From: Bigelowiella natans CCMP2755
Lineage: Eukaryota; Cercozoa; Chlorarachniophyceae
Assembly (NCBI GenBank): GCA_000320545.1
Contig: ADNK01000767.1
Coordinates: 10,001-38,953 of the forward strand
Reading direction: 5' to 3'
Length of the DNA: 28,953 nt
Part shown: in pieces, positions 10,669 to 23,200 of the stretch
Numbering within the stretch: position 1 is the stretch's first letter
Layout of the letters: every line of letters begins with the position of its first letter
Notes under the pieces: generated by a model
Seen by the model: the letters and a program-made list of their open reading frames with translations, nothing else
Databases searched by the model: none
What the model was told of the DNA's origin: nothing
Translations under genes and position numbers: made by a program

Positions 10669-11654
10669 ATGGGTCGCAGGCACGCACTGAACAACACCGC
10701 TCGTTCGTTCTTCACATCATGGGAAAAGAAAGAAGCTGGGTACGGAACAAAGACCCAGAGGGTTGGTACCGAGTACAAGCTCCCATTTGGCCATTGCCGT
10801 TTGGGCCTGCAGATTGCGGTACTACTACGGAGGAGAACTAATAATTTTTCAGCCTGGGAGCTACATGTTTTTTACACATTTCAAAGTATCTTCATCAATC
10901 TTCTATCTTTTTTTAGGTTGATCCTGTAGTGACTCCTTCGGGAAACATATACAGTAAAGAAGCCATATATCAATACCTGCTTGACCATCAAAAGGAACTT
11001 GATAGGGCGCGCAAGCAATGGGAGAAGGAGCAGGCAGAGGCTACAAAGGAAGAGGAGGCAAAGCAAGAAGCAGAGGAGCAACGAAAACTTATTGAGTTTG
11101 TTAAAGACTCCGAAAGGGTTTCCAGAAAGCGAAAACATGAGGACGACACCAGGAAAAAAATGAAAGAATTCCTATATCAACCGCATAAGGCGGGAGATAT
11201 TGTTGCTGACCCAAGATCAAAGGCCCAAAAGCTAGGTGAATTAAAACGGACAAGTTTCTGGCTTCCGCGGTTTGGCCCTGATGGTCAGAAAACAAAAACA
11301 CCCAAGCCTCCAAAGAGGCCGCAGAGCCCATTCTCAAGGAAACCCTTGAGATTAAAAGATCTTACCCCTATAAAATTACCGAAGCTTCCAGCTGAAAAAG
11401 GTCAACCAACGAAATTCTGCTGCGCAGTGTCACAGAAACAGATTACATACCAGGATACGGTGTTCTTGAAGAATACAGGAATCGTAATGCTGGCAAAGTG
11501 CTTCAAAGAGCTCGCGGAGCCCACGATGACATGTCCAGTAACGGGAAAGAAATTCAAAAAGAAGCATGTTATCGTGATCAAATCAGATGGTACTGGATTT
11601 GCTGCAACTGGAAACGTGATTGCAAAGAAATGGGACGAGGCACTCATGAACTAA
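10669..11654 (+). CDS. NOSIP: Nitric oxide synthase-interacting protein (NOSIP) homologue, 2 exons
   Basis: Exon 1 is 10669-10818 and exon 2 is 10917-11654, joined in phase 0 across a 98-nt GT-AG intron. This gives 295 aa, close to the roughly 300 aa of animal NOSIP. The N-terminus (MGRRHALNNTARSFFT, then GYGTKTQRVG) and the junction segment LGLQIAVDPVVTPSGNIY match the first U-box-like half. A charged coiled coil follows (about residues 65-120, with the basic RKRKHEDDTRKK). SFWLPRF and LRLKDLTPIKL precede the second U-box-like half, which contains KFCCAVSQKQI, MTCPVTGKKFKKKHVIVI and the conserved C-terminal SDGTGFAATGN. NOSIP proteins are nuclear E3 ubiquitin ligases also found in spliceosomes; that role is carried over from the family. 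The Cys cluster usual before DPVVTP in animals is reduced here. Confidence 0.94.
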
Positions 11655-12495
11655 AACTAATCATTGGGCAGTACGTTGGAATCGAATTCTTAGATATTTA
11701 TTTCTTTATGATATATCCATGCATGTATAATTTTATATAATGCAATAGCCTTAACATTGGCAAGCGTGCCTCCGCTTAGTTACGTTACGTACGTGGTATC
11801 TTGCGGGCGGAATTGTACTTTATCTATTCTGTTAAATGTATTATGCGTGTCTGCATTGATCGAAAGCATATGCATGTATGCCACATCGTGATGCGTATAT
11901 ATTGGGCTAACTGTTCAAAGCTGTACCGGTTCCACCACATGCATAATGCTAAACTACGTTAGGATAAATATTGAAAAAATCTAATCATTTCATGACACGT
12001 ACCCGTCTCACAATCTACAGCAATGCTACGCTAGCATGCACAAGCACTAGCTAGCTAGATCACCTAAGCTTTCTACAAGAGAAACTAAGCGCAAGCAAGT
12101 CATGATCTCTTCAATCACAAGCAACTACATGGAAGAAAACTGCACGCCACTCTAGCACTTGATGATGATTTGTTATTTGCTTATGTACTTATGTAATATT
12201 CATATAAATTGCTCGCCAGTGGTAATAAAGCCGGTAGTATGGTATTGTGCGCATACAAGTTTATTATCAGTAACACTGTACATTGAGTGCACCCACCAGA
12301 AAAGAAGATTGTGTTTTTTTCTCTTCACTACTTTACTTTATTTGTGGACTGTGGTTTTTCCTGGAGTCTAGGTATCTATTCATGAGATGAAAAAAGAGGC
12401 CAGCACAGCATCATGATCCTCTGTCACCTTTCCAATGTTCTCGTTTGAAGATAATTCTTCCTTTGGTGACGACCATGTGTTTAAGCTCAATTTTT
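11655..12495. other. Convergent intergenic region, palindromic-word rich
   Basis: Gene-free interval between the 3' ends of NOSIP (+) and the membrane-protein gene (-). The part from about 11740 to 12060 contains ATGCATGT, TACGTACGT, ACATGCAT, GCTAGCATGC (12030-12039) and CTAGCTAGCTAG words like those in 1-644 and 6824-7764. No gene seen. Confidence 0.6.
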
Positions 12496-13234
12496 TCAGC
12501 TGGATGGGCCAAAAAGCTTAGATAGAAATTTCCGTGCCCTACTGATTTTGCTAGGCTGCTGCTGAGTTTTCGTACGCGTCGTAGCTGGATTCTCTCTAGG
12601 TGACATGGGTGGTGGGGGAAGCTGGCGGTAGAACTTCAGCTCGGGCTCTGTCACTGAAGACAGTGCTGTATCTCTGGCTGAAGGATTCACAGTTTGTCCG
12701 TCTCTTTGAGACTGAGGTAGAGAATATGACGGCATAGGGAGAGAGGGAGATGGGTTGGAGCTTCGCCGTAGTAACGGTGATTGTGTCGATGAAGACAATG
12801 TTGACGATCTTCTCTCCTCATTCCTAGCAGCATATGATGTATCATCACCGAGATAACCACTAGGTGCTGAGGGAGGAGGGGCTCTGTAAATATGAAAGAA
12901 AAGAGAGCAAAGAAACCATCTTTCATGAGCACAGTACAGGTGTAGTCCCATAAATATATCCGTAACTCACTCTTTGGAACACACCCCTCATATTCTGCTT
13001 GGCGTAGTTGGATGGAAGTGAACGGATGGATGAAACTGACCTGGCCGATATTGATGCTTCTGGTGAGTTGAAACGAGCTGTCATCCTAGACTCAGAGGCG
13101 GTGGGTCTTCGCCGTGTACCATCACTACCACTGCTGCCGTCGTCATCGGGCATAGTTCTATCTCCAAAACTAGGGGGAGGGGACGGGAGCTGCGTCTCAC
13201 TCATACGTACTCCCTAACAGACACGCACAAAGAC

Positions 13235-13274
<40 letters not shown>

Positions 13275-13847
13275 AGAAACTGAAATAAGCAACTGAAGTA
13301 GGCAAAATGCATGGAAAGATGGAAAAAAAAAAACCAAGCCGGATTTTAGCTTGTTTGCATCATTAGAAGATATGTCACTTCTCCCTCTTCATCATTTTCC
13401 TCCTCCTTCTCCTCCTCCTTCTTCTTCTTCTAACTCTCCTACCTGGAATCTCTGGTCCAATTCTTCCTCCAACCCCATCACCATCTGGCCGAGAACATTG
13501 TCTACCTGGTACACGCCTAGATAGATACAGCACCAGCAGCAGAGCAGCAGCAGCAACAACAACAGTTTCACAGCATATCGATGGCGGCATGGTACTAGAT
13601 AATACATCATCGTATATTACACAGCAACTACGTACACATTGGACCAATCCTCGCTCAACTTCCATGCTACTGCTGCTGCTGATAATGCTGCTGTTATGCT
13701 ACCTCCCATAGGACTCCATAGTTCATGGATCACCTGAGGAGCGCGAGTGCATTTGAGGGCAATCTTGAAGGGCAAGAAATAGGATGAAAGAAGTACAGAG
13801 TTTTCCTCTCTAAACATGACTCCAACCATCATCATAATTACCACCAC

Positions 13848-13880
<33 letters not shown>

Positions 13881-14973
13881 GTTTCCATATATCCGAGCCC
13901 TCGTCCGACCTGCAGTGTCAGCATGATTCCCCCGCACAAGAGGCCGAACAAGAACCCCTCCAAGGACAGAATGCTGAGAGTGAAGGGAGGGGGCACAAGT
14001 GGAGAGGGGCAGGATTGTTACTTGGGTACCGCATTGGAGTCCGAAAGTGCACGCACTTCAAAAAAGGAGGGAGGGGGAGGAGGAGGAAGAGGAGGGAGTC
14101 ATCACTACTATTACAATCCCTACTACTACTGTCACACATGCAGCATAAACATCATCGTCATCAGCTTCATCAACATCATCCCAGTGGCTAGCATGATGCA
14201 TGTATGACGACTTGGATCCTTGATGAGCTGCCGAGGTCCCAGCACCTGACGACCATGATGATGATGATGATGATGATGATGAGAGCGATCTCATGAGTTT
14301 TATACGGAACAACGAGCATCATCCGATCGGAATAGTGATGAATGATGAGAAGTGCATGGGTGAAGGGGAAAGGAGAAGGAAGAAGGGTAAAGATATAAAT
14401 TAATATGCACGTTAGATGCAGCTTTTACCGAGGAATGGAAATGCGATAAGCTCAATGAAAGACAGGACGTATCTATGGCCGACAACAAGTGACTCTGTCA
14501 TACTCAGAAGGAGGACTCAACGTGGATAACGATGATAATGATGATGATGATAGTGGTGGTGATGGTGATGATGAAGTTAAATAAGAGTAGAAAGGAGATA
14601 ACAGCGGCAAGATTATCAGGATATGAGCATTTGTATGACAGATTGTTATTTCAAAACTGTGGTAGTGAAGAGGAGGGTTATTCCTTCATACAGAAGAATG
14701 AACTGAAGCTTTGGCAATTTTCGTTGTGTTGCTCCTAGGCGTTGTGCGCGAGCCTATTCACATCATCCATCCATCCATCCATCATTGGAATGATAAACGT
14801 CTACACACCACCCTGCTGTGATGATAGCCTTTTCTATCGACGCCACCGCCTATGCATCATATCTCAGCTACTTATCATAATTCACTACTCCTCCATTGTC
14901 ACGACCACTACCTGCCGCAGCGACCTAACGGTTTCATAGACAATTGAAGGAACCTGCCGTGATGTGTGCGTGT

Positions 14974-15019
<46 letters not shown>

Positions 15020-15139
15020 GATGTCTTTGAAATTCTCAGAGGGAAGGGCGGTACTGTAGGAAGATGTTTAAATGGTTGCGCATTATTCTTTCTCGGTGAG
15101 TAAGCAATGTAAGGGGGGTAAAGGCAGGGAACGTATACT

Positions 15140-15184
<45 letters not shown>

Positions 15185-15921
15185 GAACATACTTACTACC
15201 CCCACAGAGGTCAGGTACAGTATCGATTCCAGGGGATCATCCTGCAGGTGGTCCACACACATTCGTTGGTCAATACACAAAGATGAGAGAGAAGAAGAAG
15301 ATACAGGGGGGCTCGGGTCGGGGGTGGGAATTGGGTGGTAATGATCATAGGTTCATCATCAAGTGCTGCTGCTGCTGCTACTTTTACCTGAGGCTTCGAC
15401 GATAGCAATACTGCAGGCGGATAGTCTATACGTCTGAGTCGTTGTCGTTGTTGTTGGTGAGGAGAACGAAAGGGAGGAGCGGAGGGGGGGGGGGAATGAA
15501 AGCAACATACACGCATATCAGTTCATCCAGCATTTCATAATAAAACACCATTTCTCTTCTCGATTTATGGAATAATAGAGACAAACCACGACGCTAGAAG
15601 ATAACAGAAATATACCTCAAATCATCCTTAACGTATTTTGCAATCTTCTCAAGAACCGTTCGATAGAAGGCTCTCCCCTTTTAGTTATCCAACAATAGAG
15701 TACAGATTCACAAGATTGTTTTTAAACAAAACTACAAGAAGACATCCCTCAAAAGGTTCTATTAGTAGAGGTGATGGAAAAGCAGAAACACGGGTGCAAA
15801 CATCTCAAATGTGCTGAGGAGGAGAACTGACTATCATTTCATTTCTGTGATTTCCATATATGTGGAAATGTGTATGTATGTATGTAAATATATATGTATT
15901 TTAATCAACCGGTCGCACCGG

Positions 15922-15959
<38 letters not shown>

Positions 15960-16122
15960 GTGTATGGTAATGTAAGGGCGCAGTAGCGAATTTTCCATCT
16001 TAGTCTGGAATACGAGTGGTAGATAATTGGTAAGTACCTGACACACGAAAGTGACCTGCTCTAGCAACGACTTAGCCTCCGAAACCTGGAAACAATGGGG
16101 AAGAAGAAAACACAACAAACGC

Positions 16123-16154
<32 letters not shown>

Positions 16155-17788
16155 GGTTTGGCCGGAAATAATAATCAATAGTACAGAAGTCCCTACTTTT
16201 CTTGCAACAACAACAACACTAATAACTGATTAGTAGCGTATTGTGGTGTGGTGGGGTGGCAGTAATAATCGTGAATAAAAGAAGGATACTACCTCCGCGA
16301 ATAAGGCGTAGAACAACGCTTCCTAACACGAGCACCAAACTTTATGTCAGTGCTTAGCTAGTTTCGCGCTGCTGCGTGCTTGACCTGCTGCTGATACAGG
16401 AAGTAGAACGCATTTCCCGTCAGGATCGAGAACAACAGACCTTTAATTATCATTCGCATCGTGACAACACATAGTCCAGTGGAGGCGAACGGCAAGATGT
16501 CCACACTGCACGAAAGTCGAGTCCCCACTACCACGCGTACCCACCGTTGACCGTGATGAAGTTCTGGACAAATTGAGATTGGTCCTGTAATATGTCAACA
16601 TACAACCTGTTTGTTACTGCATGATTGATTCATCAGATGGGTCAGCACAATGACTACATATCCGGGCATGTGTTCGAAATATGTGAAAATTGCAGAAATA
16701 TGTCCTTCCATCGTAGCATCATCGCATCAGCATCAGCAATCGACATTATCGATACTACACTTCATACGTTAGAAAGAACGTAAACTTCGCCCATATCAAG
16801 AAAGGAGCGAATAGCTATGGAGATGACAGGGAACAGAAGCATCCCCAACACAGATGCTCCGATTGCCTGTAATATGCACCGCTGTCAGCACTACGGAGAC
16901 GTTTATCACATTATTTTTGTTAGACAATACTGGGAGAATGATTCTTCGTATAGATTTCGAATCGAACTCGGAACTACCACTCCTTTTGAAACCTATCAGG
17001 GAGGAGGAGGAGGACTACTTTGAGACTCTACCATATTTAAGTGAGTGGACTGAATTTCGGCATTATGGAAGAATCATTCTCTTACGATGTAGCTGTTTAG
17101 AATCCAAATTTGAATAGTTATATGGAGTAGCAGCCGATTCTGAATTTAGGAGGAGAAACAATGTTCACGCCAGCAAAAACCGAATAGTGATGATGCACGC
17201 CAAGGAGTAGTCGTACCTTGTTCAAATTCTTCGTATTCTGACCATGCCTCGTCGGCAATGTATTGATCATGCATAGGATCGTGATTTCCTCCGTAGCCTT
17301 GGCCGATTTGGGGCCGGGAGTATCTTTGATTTCGATTGTAGCCGTTGCTTCGATACATTCCTTGCCCATCTGAGTTCATGTTTGTGTGTGGACAGCGGCC
17401 CTCTCTATTTTGAGTACAAAGAAGACAACAACCTTCGTAATTAGAGCTGGGAGGCAAGCACCATCGTCTTGCACAAAACTTATGTCTCGTGGCACTTGGA
17501 CGAGGTCGTCGGGAAGCAACCTCAGGGTTTCTGATGATACAAACATGTGAAACTCATGTGCAATTTATAATCGTGCGGTTGGTAGCGAAACAATTTTGCC
17601 CTCGATATTCCAGGCCCCTCTTCGTTATTACAACTGATTATTGCTCTGATCCTCGAAGGGCTCTGCGCTTACCTCGAATGTGTCCAACGAACCGAAGACA
17701 AAACGTCTCCTCCTCGCCCAGCAGACAGAAGCAAGGAAAACAAAAACAACCAACACACTCCCATCGAAACGAGCCACAGTTTCCGCAT
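12496..17788 (-). CDS. Multi-pass membrane protein resembling DUF4239/bestrophin-like family, about 22 exons
   Basis: Exons: 17788-17673, 17530-17217, 17139-17086, 16992-16931, 16866-16786, 16584-16541, 16505-16385, 16322-16293, 16085-16038, 15677-15616, 15433-15388, 15241-15197, 14953-14912, 14753-14692, 14472-14429, 14055-14022, 13973-13910, 13763-13703, 13666-13632, 13505-13443, 13213-12971, then 12883-12496 if the tail is joined. The first 21 exons total 557 in-frame codons. Order: signal peptide (MRKLWLVSMG start, Leu-rich core); a luminal region with a CCLLC cluster and Asn/Gly/Tyr-rich sequence; TM segments SVLGMLLFPVISIAI, LLFSILTGNAFYFLY and ILYLTSVGVVPSIVY; then ARAQRLGATQRKLPKLQ before further TM segments, GLLCGGIMLTL and GLEEELDQRF. 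The EAKSLLE helix and the RxQRL...LP motif before paired TM helices recall DUF4239, a bestrophin-like family of unknown function. A Ser/Pro-rich cytoplasmic tail follows. The last junction is frame-inconsistent with the best donor (see findings). Confidence 0.7.
13239..13271. repeat. (GA)n microsatellite serving as intronic CT tract
   Basis: Perfect GA run on the + strand. On the coding strand it is a CT tract directly upstream of the acceptor before the exon starting at 13213, so it can act as that intron's polypyrimidine tract. Confidence 0.9.
13848..13880. repeat. (CAT)n microsatellite in membrane-protein intron
   Basis: CAT trinucleotide run lying between the exons at 13973-13910 and 13763-13703 of the minus-strand membrane-protein gene. 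Confidence 0.9.
14255..14281. repeat. (GAT)n microsatellite in membrane-protein intron
   Basis: Nine GAT/ATG units between exons 14472-14429 and 14055-14022. Poly-Ser or poly-Met frames across it are intronic artefacts. Confidence 0.9.
14976..15015. repeat. (GA)n microsatellite before an acceptor
   Basis: GA run on +, equal to a CT tract on the coding strand. It begins about 23 nt upstream of the acceptor for the exon starting at 14953. The same intron opens with a TG repeat (15143-15181 on the opposite strand). Confidence 0.9.
15143..15181. repeat. (CA)n microsatellite next to a donor
   Basis: About 19 CA units on +, (TG)n on the coding strand, starting 16 nt after the donor of the exon ending at 15197. 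Confidence 0.95.
15925..15957. repeat. (TA)n microsatellite in membrane-protein intron
   Basis: About 16 TA units in the intron between exons 16085-16038 and 15677-15616. Confidence 0.95.
16121..16153. repeat. (CAA)n microsatellite in membrane-protein intron
   Basis: Eleven CAA units in the intron between exons 16322-16293 and 16085-16038; a TTG run on the coding strand. Confidence 0.95.
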
Positions 17789-18999
17789 GCCTCTATACTG
17801 TATTTCGATTCCCTTCTCGTTGGATTCAAACTGTTCCCCTCTTTCCCGGTGGCAGCAGTAGCAGCGGCTAAATGGATGGAAGAAAGGGGGGGCCATTGTG
17901 GAGGCCACTGTTGACGTTCGAATGAACAAGCCAGTCACATACACGCAAATGGGATCCTATTCCGGCCTGCGACAACATAATGCGATTGACGCTGCGAGCA
18001 CGATCGTACGAGTACTCATTCGATTGTTTCATCTTTCGGCCTTTTTGGAGGACACCGACTAAACGGCTTGTGTGCGCCCCCTGCGACTACAGAATGATGA
18101 TTTTGCGACTTGTCGCAACGGGGAAATGCGCTCAACGCTCTTCGTGCTCACCACGTCTGATGATCCTTTCGAAATTGGAACCATGTTCATTCATTCATTC
18201 ATGCATTCAAGGAGGACACGGATGAGTCAGTGTGTCCCATGATCCTTTCAACCACTCCAACGGAATCACTTTTTCCTTTCTTTCTGTCTTTGCTAGTTTG
18301 CTTTCTTCGCTTGCTTGTCTAACTAGCTTGTCGCTCACATTCGCATCGTTGTTTCTTTCTTTTTTGTTTTCCTTTCTTTCTTTCCTTCTTCTTCATCCAT
18401 GCGATTTCGTTCATTCATTTTCATCCATTTTCCTCATTCTCCAGTTCTGTCTGATGATCCTCCTGTGCCACATTGGAAGCGTGACACTGTCATTCGATCG
18501 TTCTTGCTAGCTGGCTTGTTGCTAGCTTGCGTGATTTTTTCTTTTTTGCGCGCAGTCATGGCATGCCAAGCAAGCACATGAGCACCAACAAGCATTCCGT
18601 GGTGGTACACGTTTGATGTTCGTGCACGTCGTCCATCCGTCTGTTCATGCAAGCAGAAGTTTGCTGCTGGTCAACTCGATGCAATTCGCGCAGCATGCAA
18701 ACAAATCTAGAACTGTTTGACCACTGCCGCACACAACACTCAGCTCGCCTCCAAGGCGCACAAGACATCGGCATTGCGATCGCGCATTGCAGCTCACATC
18801 GCTCCCAAAGAACCGCAAAGTGTCTTCAAAGATCATGTCCATTAGCATCAGGTCATGCATTCTAGATTTGCATGTGAAAATTCTAGGAAAATTTTCCATG
18901 GTGATCACCACATTTCTACAATGGACATTCTCGTCTCTGTGAATCAAATGCAGATCTCCGACCGGGAAATTCTCCAGTTGGAAACGAATGCGTGTGTGC
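17789..18999. other. Gene-poor tandem intergenic region with coding-like fragments
   Basis: Lies between the 3' end of the phosphodiesterase and the start of the membrane-protein gene, both on the minus strand. It must hold that gene's promoter. It has TTCATTCATTC and TTTCTTTC tracts (18186-18450), repeated GCTAGC/GCTTGC words (18505-18530), and two copies of TCTGATGATCCT (near 18157 and 18449). Short coding-like stretches with plausible splice signals occur on the + strand at about 17866-18000, 18090-18230, 18448-18490 and 18755-18850, but they cannot be chained into one frame with a convincing start and stop. I do not call a gene. Confidence 0.4.
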
Positions 19000-20351
19000 T
19001 TACAAGGAAGACAACTGCTTCTCGTTTGACTTCACTTCGGAATACTTCTTGCGATTGTTCGCAAGATTCTGTCATCACATCATGCACACAATCAAGGAAA
19101 TCGATTTGAAGTTTCTGTGCTCAATTTTTTTTAGGCGTACCTCACACATGCCTTCAACCAACTTCGACGATTCGATGTTATCTTTGACAACATCCCACCA
19201 AGGGACCAATATAGCGTCAATAAACGACATCTACAAACATACATGGAAAACTTAACTCCATCTGTCGAGCAAAAGTAAACAATTAGTAACACGGTTCTAC
19301 CTGTAGCTTCGCTCTCCCCATGGGAGTATCCAAGCCTGAACGAGTTATTATTTATAAGAGTACTCTCTTTTGGAAATCATTTATCAATCTTGCTGCAATA
19401 ATTATTAGGTACCTTTCATGAATGGAGCAACTGGCAACCCACCCTTCACTTCCTTCTCTGCCTGCGCCTATGTAATAATAGTATCGGTTAGGAGAAAATC
19501 AATTAAACGTAACGAGCTTTGAGATTCGGTCTCATGATAATTTGAAACACGAGTGGGTACCATGTCACACTTCTCCATGGTATAACATAAATATATGTCA
19601 ATTATCATCTACAATCACCTGGAACTCATCGCAGACTCGGTCAGCCCATACATTTGCCAACCCCCATTTCAACCCCTAAAATAACTATGTGCATAAATTC
19701 TTTCGATTCATTTTCCTTTTACGAATCTCATGATATGCCTCGCCACATTGGTAAAAATTATGATCGACATCGGGCAGAGTTTGGGCAAAGTCCGACGCTA
19801 GTGTTTTTATTACTCCAACTGTATGTTCCCCAACAAAAACTGAAAACCCTTGCTTGTATTCGCTACATTATCACAAGTACACAGAAGCCTACTACCTGAT
19901 TTGCAAGATCTGCGGAATGAATGACCATTTCCATTACGCTCTAATACGTGGGAAAAACCAGGGAAAAAAGGTTTACGATTAATCCTTAAGTCCGTAAGAT
20001 CAGTTTGCATAACAATTCTACGACAGTGACTGGCTTTTTTACCTGGCGCTCGTCACTAGGTTCACTTTGCCCCTTGTTTTTCTTTTTTTGTGCTATACTT
20101 CGCATCCTCTGCTGCATACTAAAGTGGTGCTTCATATCCTGAAAGGTAATGCAAAATAACGTCACAAATACTACAAAATTATGTTGTAGTTCAGGCGAGT
20201 GAGTCTGGGGAGATACCGTCGCAAGAATGAGCTTGATAATTGTATTCTTCATGCGGAGAAGCTTAGCTCCTGTGTGGTCCTGAGTTGTAAATTGGAACAA
20301 TCTTAGTTCGTAACCAGACTGCCTCACCAAAAGTGAACGAGGGATGAAAGT

Positions 20352-20423
<72 letters not shown>

Positions 20424-23148
20424 GGGGAAAGAGTCTTGGTTAATATTACCTTGAAAACGTTTGTCTTTGGGTTCCTCAATATTTGCATACACACGAAACA
20501 GTGATGATTCTCTAGAACAGATTGATGGTTATATCGCGAGGCCCTTTCAGTTTGGGAGTTGATCTCATAATCATTCGTGTTTCCGGGATGGCCTGCAGGT
20601 TATCAGTTGAATGAATATATATACCCCCGTGGATAGATAGATAATAAGACTGGTGAGTAACAAACATTTCAATGGATGGCTGACTTAAATTAATTTTGAA
20701 ATTCATTTCACATCCTCGATTGCATTAGTGAAATTACCAACGTCGTGACAGATTGCGCTGACGAGAAGGTACAACACCACGGAATGCGACCATCTACTCC
20801 CGCTATCACGAACCTGCACACACAGTAAAAGCATGGAAACAGGCACTCAATATTATACCATGAAGTAATTATCATCCTCCACTTCACGCAGTTAGCTGTT
20901 AGGACAACAAATACCTCGCGGTAGAGAAGATATGTGTGATAGAACACACTAAAGGCGTGCTTCCAGTTGTGGAAAGGGTTATCTTGGTATCTGTTGTACG
21001 TTTGGATTTGAAATCAGCATCAGATTATATTGACTGGTGATCGCTGTTTGTTCGGTGATACTACAACAAACAACTACTACTACCTCTGTCTAACAGAGAG
21101 GAGGAACGTCTTGTAGGTATCGCGCATAGCACTCTCGACTCCCACACGAGAAAATATCTCAACTGCACAAAGTAGTACACGACATTCGTCCCCGTTAGTA
21201 TCATATCAATCACCCATCAATACGAAAAAAGACTCTGCTCAGTAGTACTTGCAAATCTCAAGAGCTCCTCGTCCGTGTGCTCAAACACATTGAAATCAGG
21301 GTCATCCAGATTCACCTGCAGAGTAGTCAACAGCCCGCCTCGGTCAGTAAAAGAGTGGCAGCAGCAGCAGCAGATGCTCTGACCTTGTTGTCAAGACGTA
21401 TTGTTACGCGGCTGAGATCTAACCCGATCGACGACATTTGGTGGTGCAATGTCCTTCTTGTAGTCGCGCACGCCTTGTGCATTTCAATTAGAGATGTCGT
21501 AATCTGCCATAGAAAGAACGGGGTTAGCATTCGTTCGGCAGAATTCCCTCTCCCGATGCACGTAAGGAAATATCATGGTTTTCTTGGCAACAAGGGTTAG
21601 TTATGTGGTACTTGGTTGTGGTTCAAATAAGCCCCCAACGTGCCTGAAATTTAGAGAAAGGGTCATTAGATATTGGTGCATGCAACACGTATTCACATTT
21701 ACAATACCTGCATCGGCGTATTGATGCAATATGTTCCTGATCTGTTTACTCGTGATCTCCAGAGTGTCAACTAAAAGAAAGATAACCGACAGCTTAGCGC
21801 AGGCGAGCGGCATTTGGTTGGTATTCATGAAGGCACAAACCATCGTCCTTGCTGAAAGCTGCGACGTGGGGAAGAGAATCCTGGAAGAGAAACAATGTGC
21901 CAAGTAATGAAACATATTCAAACAATATTCAGACGACATGCTAACCTGGTCTGTACTACTTTTCCGCATCATACTGCTTCTCCGCCTAACAAGTTAATAA
22001 AACACAAGATACAGGCATTTAATGTGGAATCTCTGAGAAATTCCTCTCTCTATACCAGTGAAGATATAAAAGACAAAAAAGACAGGCATTAGGCTCAAAC
22101 TTTGGCCTTACTTTTCTGGGGACAGTAGGAATGACGTCGAGCTTTTGAGTGTCGGCGCTTCCATTTTGTTCACTACTTCCAAGACTGCGAGAGGTTTTTT
22201 CTGGTTTCCTACGAGCATGCTGTTGCCAATGGCGATGAATGAATGTAAGTTGGGAACAGTTTTGACAAACTAAGGATGTTGGCGATATTCTTCTTCTTTT
22301 TTGAGTGATGGTACCAGATGATACTGTGAATGCCTCGTTCAATGGCGTCCTTTCTTATAACTTCCACCTCGCTTTCTGTAGCTGTTAGGGAAAAAACAGG
22401 AACGGAGTTGAATATGGTAATGATTGTGGTCGAAACTGTACGCTTGTTTCTCACCGTTTGCCTCAACTAGAGACTTGGATTGATTCTGCATGACATGTGC
22501 GGGTATACTGTTTTCACTTGAGAGGACCTTATCCTGGATTGTACCATTTGTTTTTGTGTTGGTCAGAGATGCGTTGGAAAGGATATTCGCACAAAAGGTG
22601 AGGGGGATTCTACATCTGCCAGCCGAAGCAGCGTGTTCGAGTGGTGGTCTACGAGATATATCGTGGTAGATGCGGCCTGCGAACGACAAGCTCCATTGAT
22701 TAAGAAGAGGTTTATAATAATGCAAAACTAATCCGAAGAAGTTTATTATTGTCAACAAACCTGGAGCATGTCCGTGATGTAATGCTGTACTCTCGAGGCA
22801 GCTCGGCGGAGAGAGAGGGAAGACTGATGTATTATTCTAAAGGTGAGGGGTGTTCTGGCGCTCTTCAAAGCTGTGATTATCAGACCTCTCGGGCCTCGTT
22901 ACTTATAGCCATTAGCTGCATAAGGAACTTCCCTGTAAGCATTAAATTTCTGTTAATTCGGCATCTTGCATCTGGATGATGAGCCATTTCGTAAACACCT
23001 CTTCGTTCTTCGTTCTTGAGGCTTTGCAGGGCACGCTTTTCTCTTATGATCGCACCCTATATATTCGGACAAATTCACCATTAGTTTGAATCATATACGT
23101 ACTGCTTTGCCATATGCACAACATGCATAGTTGTTTGTGGGTGCGTAA

Positions 23149-23200
<52 letters not shown>

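Noticed and set aside
17489-17914. 142-codon + strand open frame and a Lys/Thr-rich frame starting at 17680
   Set aside because: Both overlap antisense to exon 1 (signal peptide) and the first intron of the minus-strand membrane-protein gene.
18690-18860. In-frame TAG codons in a coding-like stretch, suggesting recoding
   Set aside because: None of the well-supported exons elsewhere in the window contains an internal TAG, and this stretch is not an established gene.
18855-19278. Apparent + strand gene ending at 19278 with a good-looking acceptor at about 19134
   Set aside because: It is antisense to the last three coding exons of the phosphodiesterase, whose frame, motifs and phases are unambiguous.
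20700-20750. Apparent loss of the second His of the PDE HDxxH motif (reads HDVGN in the unspliced frame)
   Set aside because: A GTAATT donor interrupts the codon; splicing to 20592 restores HDVGHPGNTNDY.
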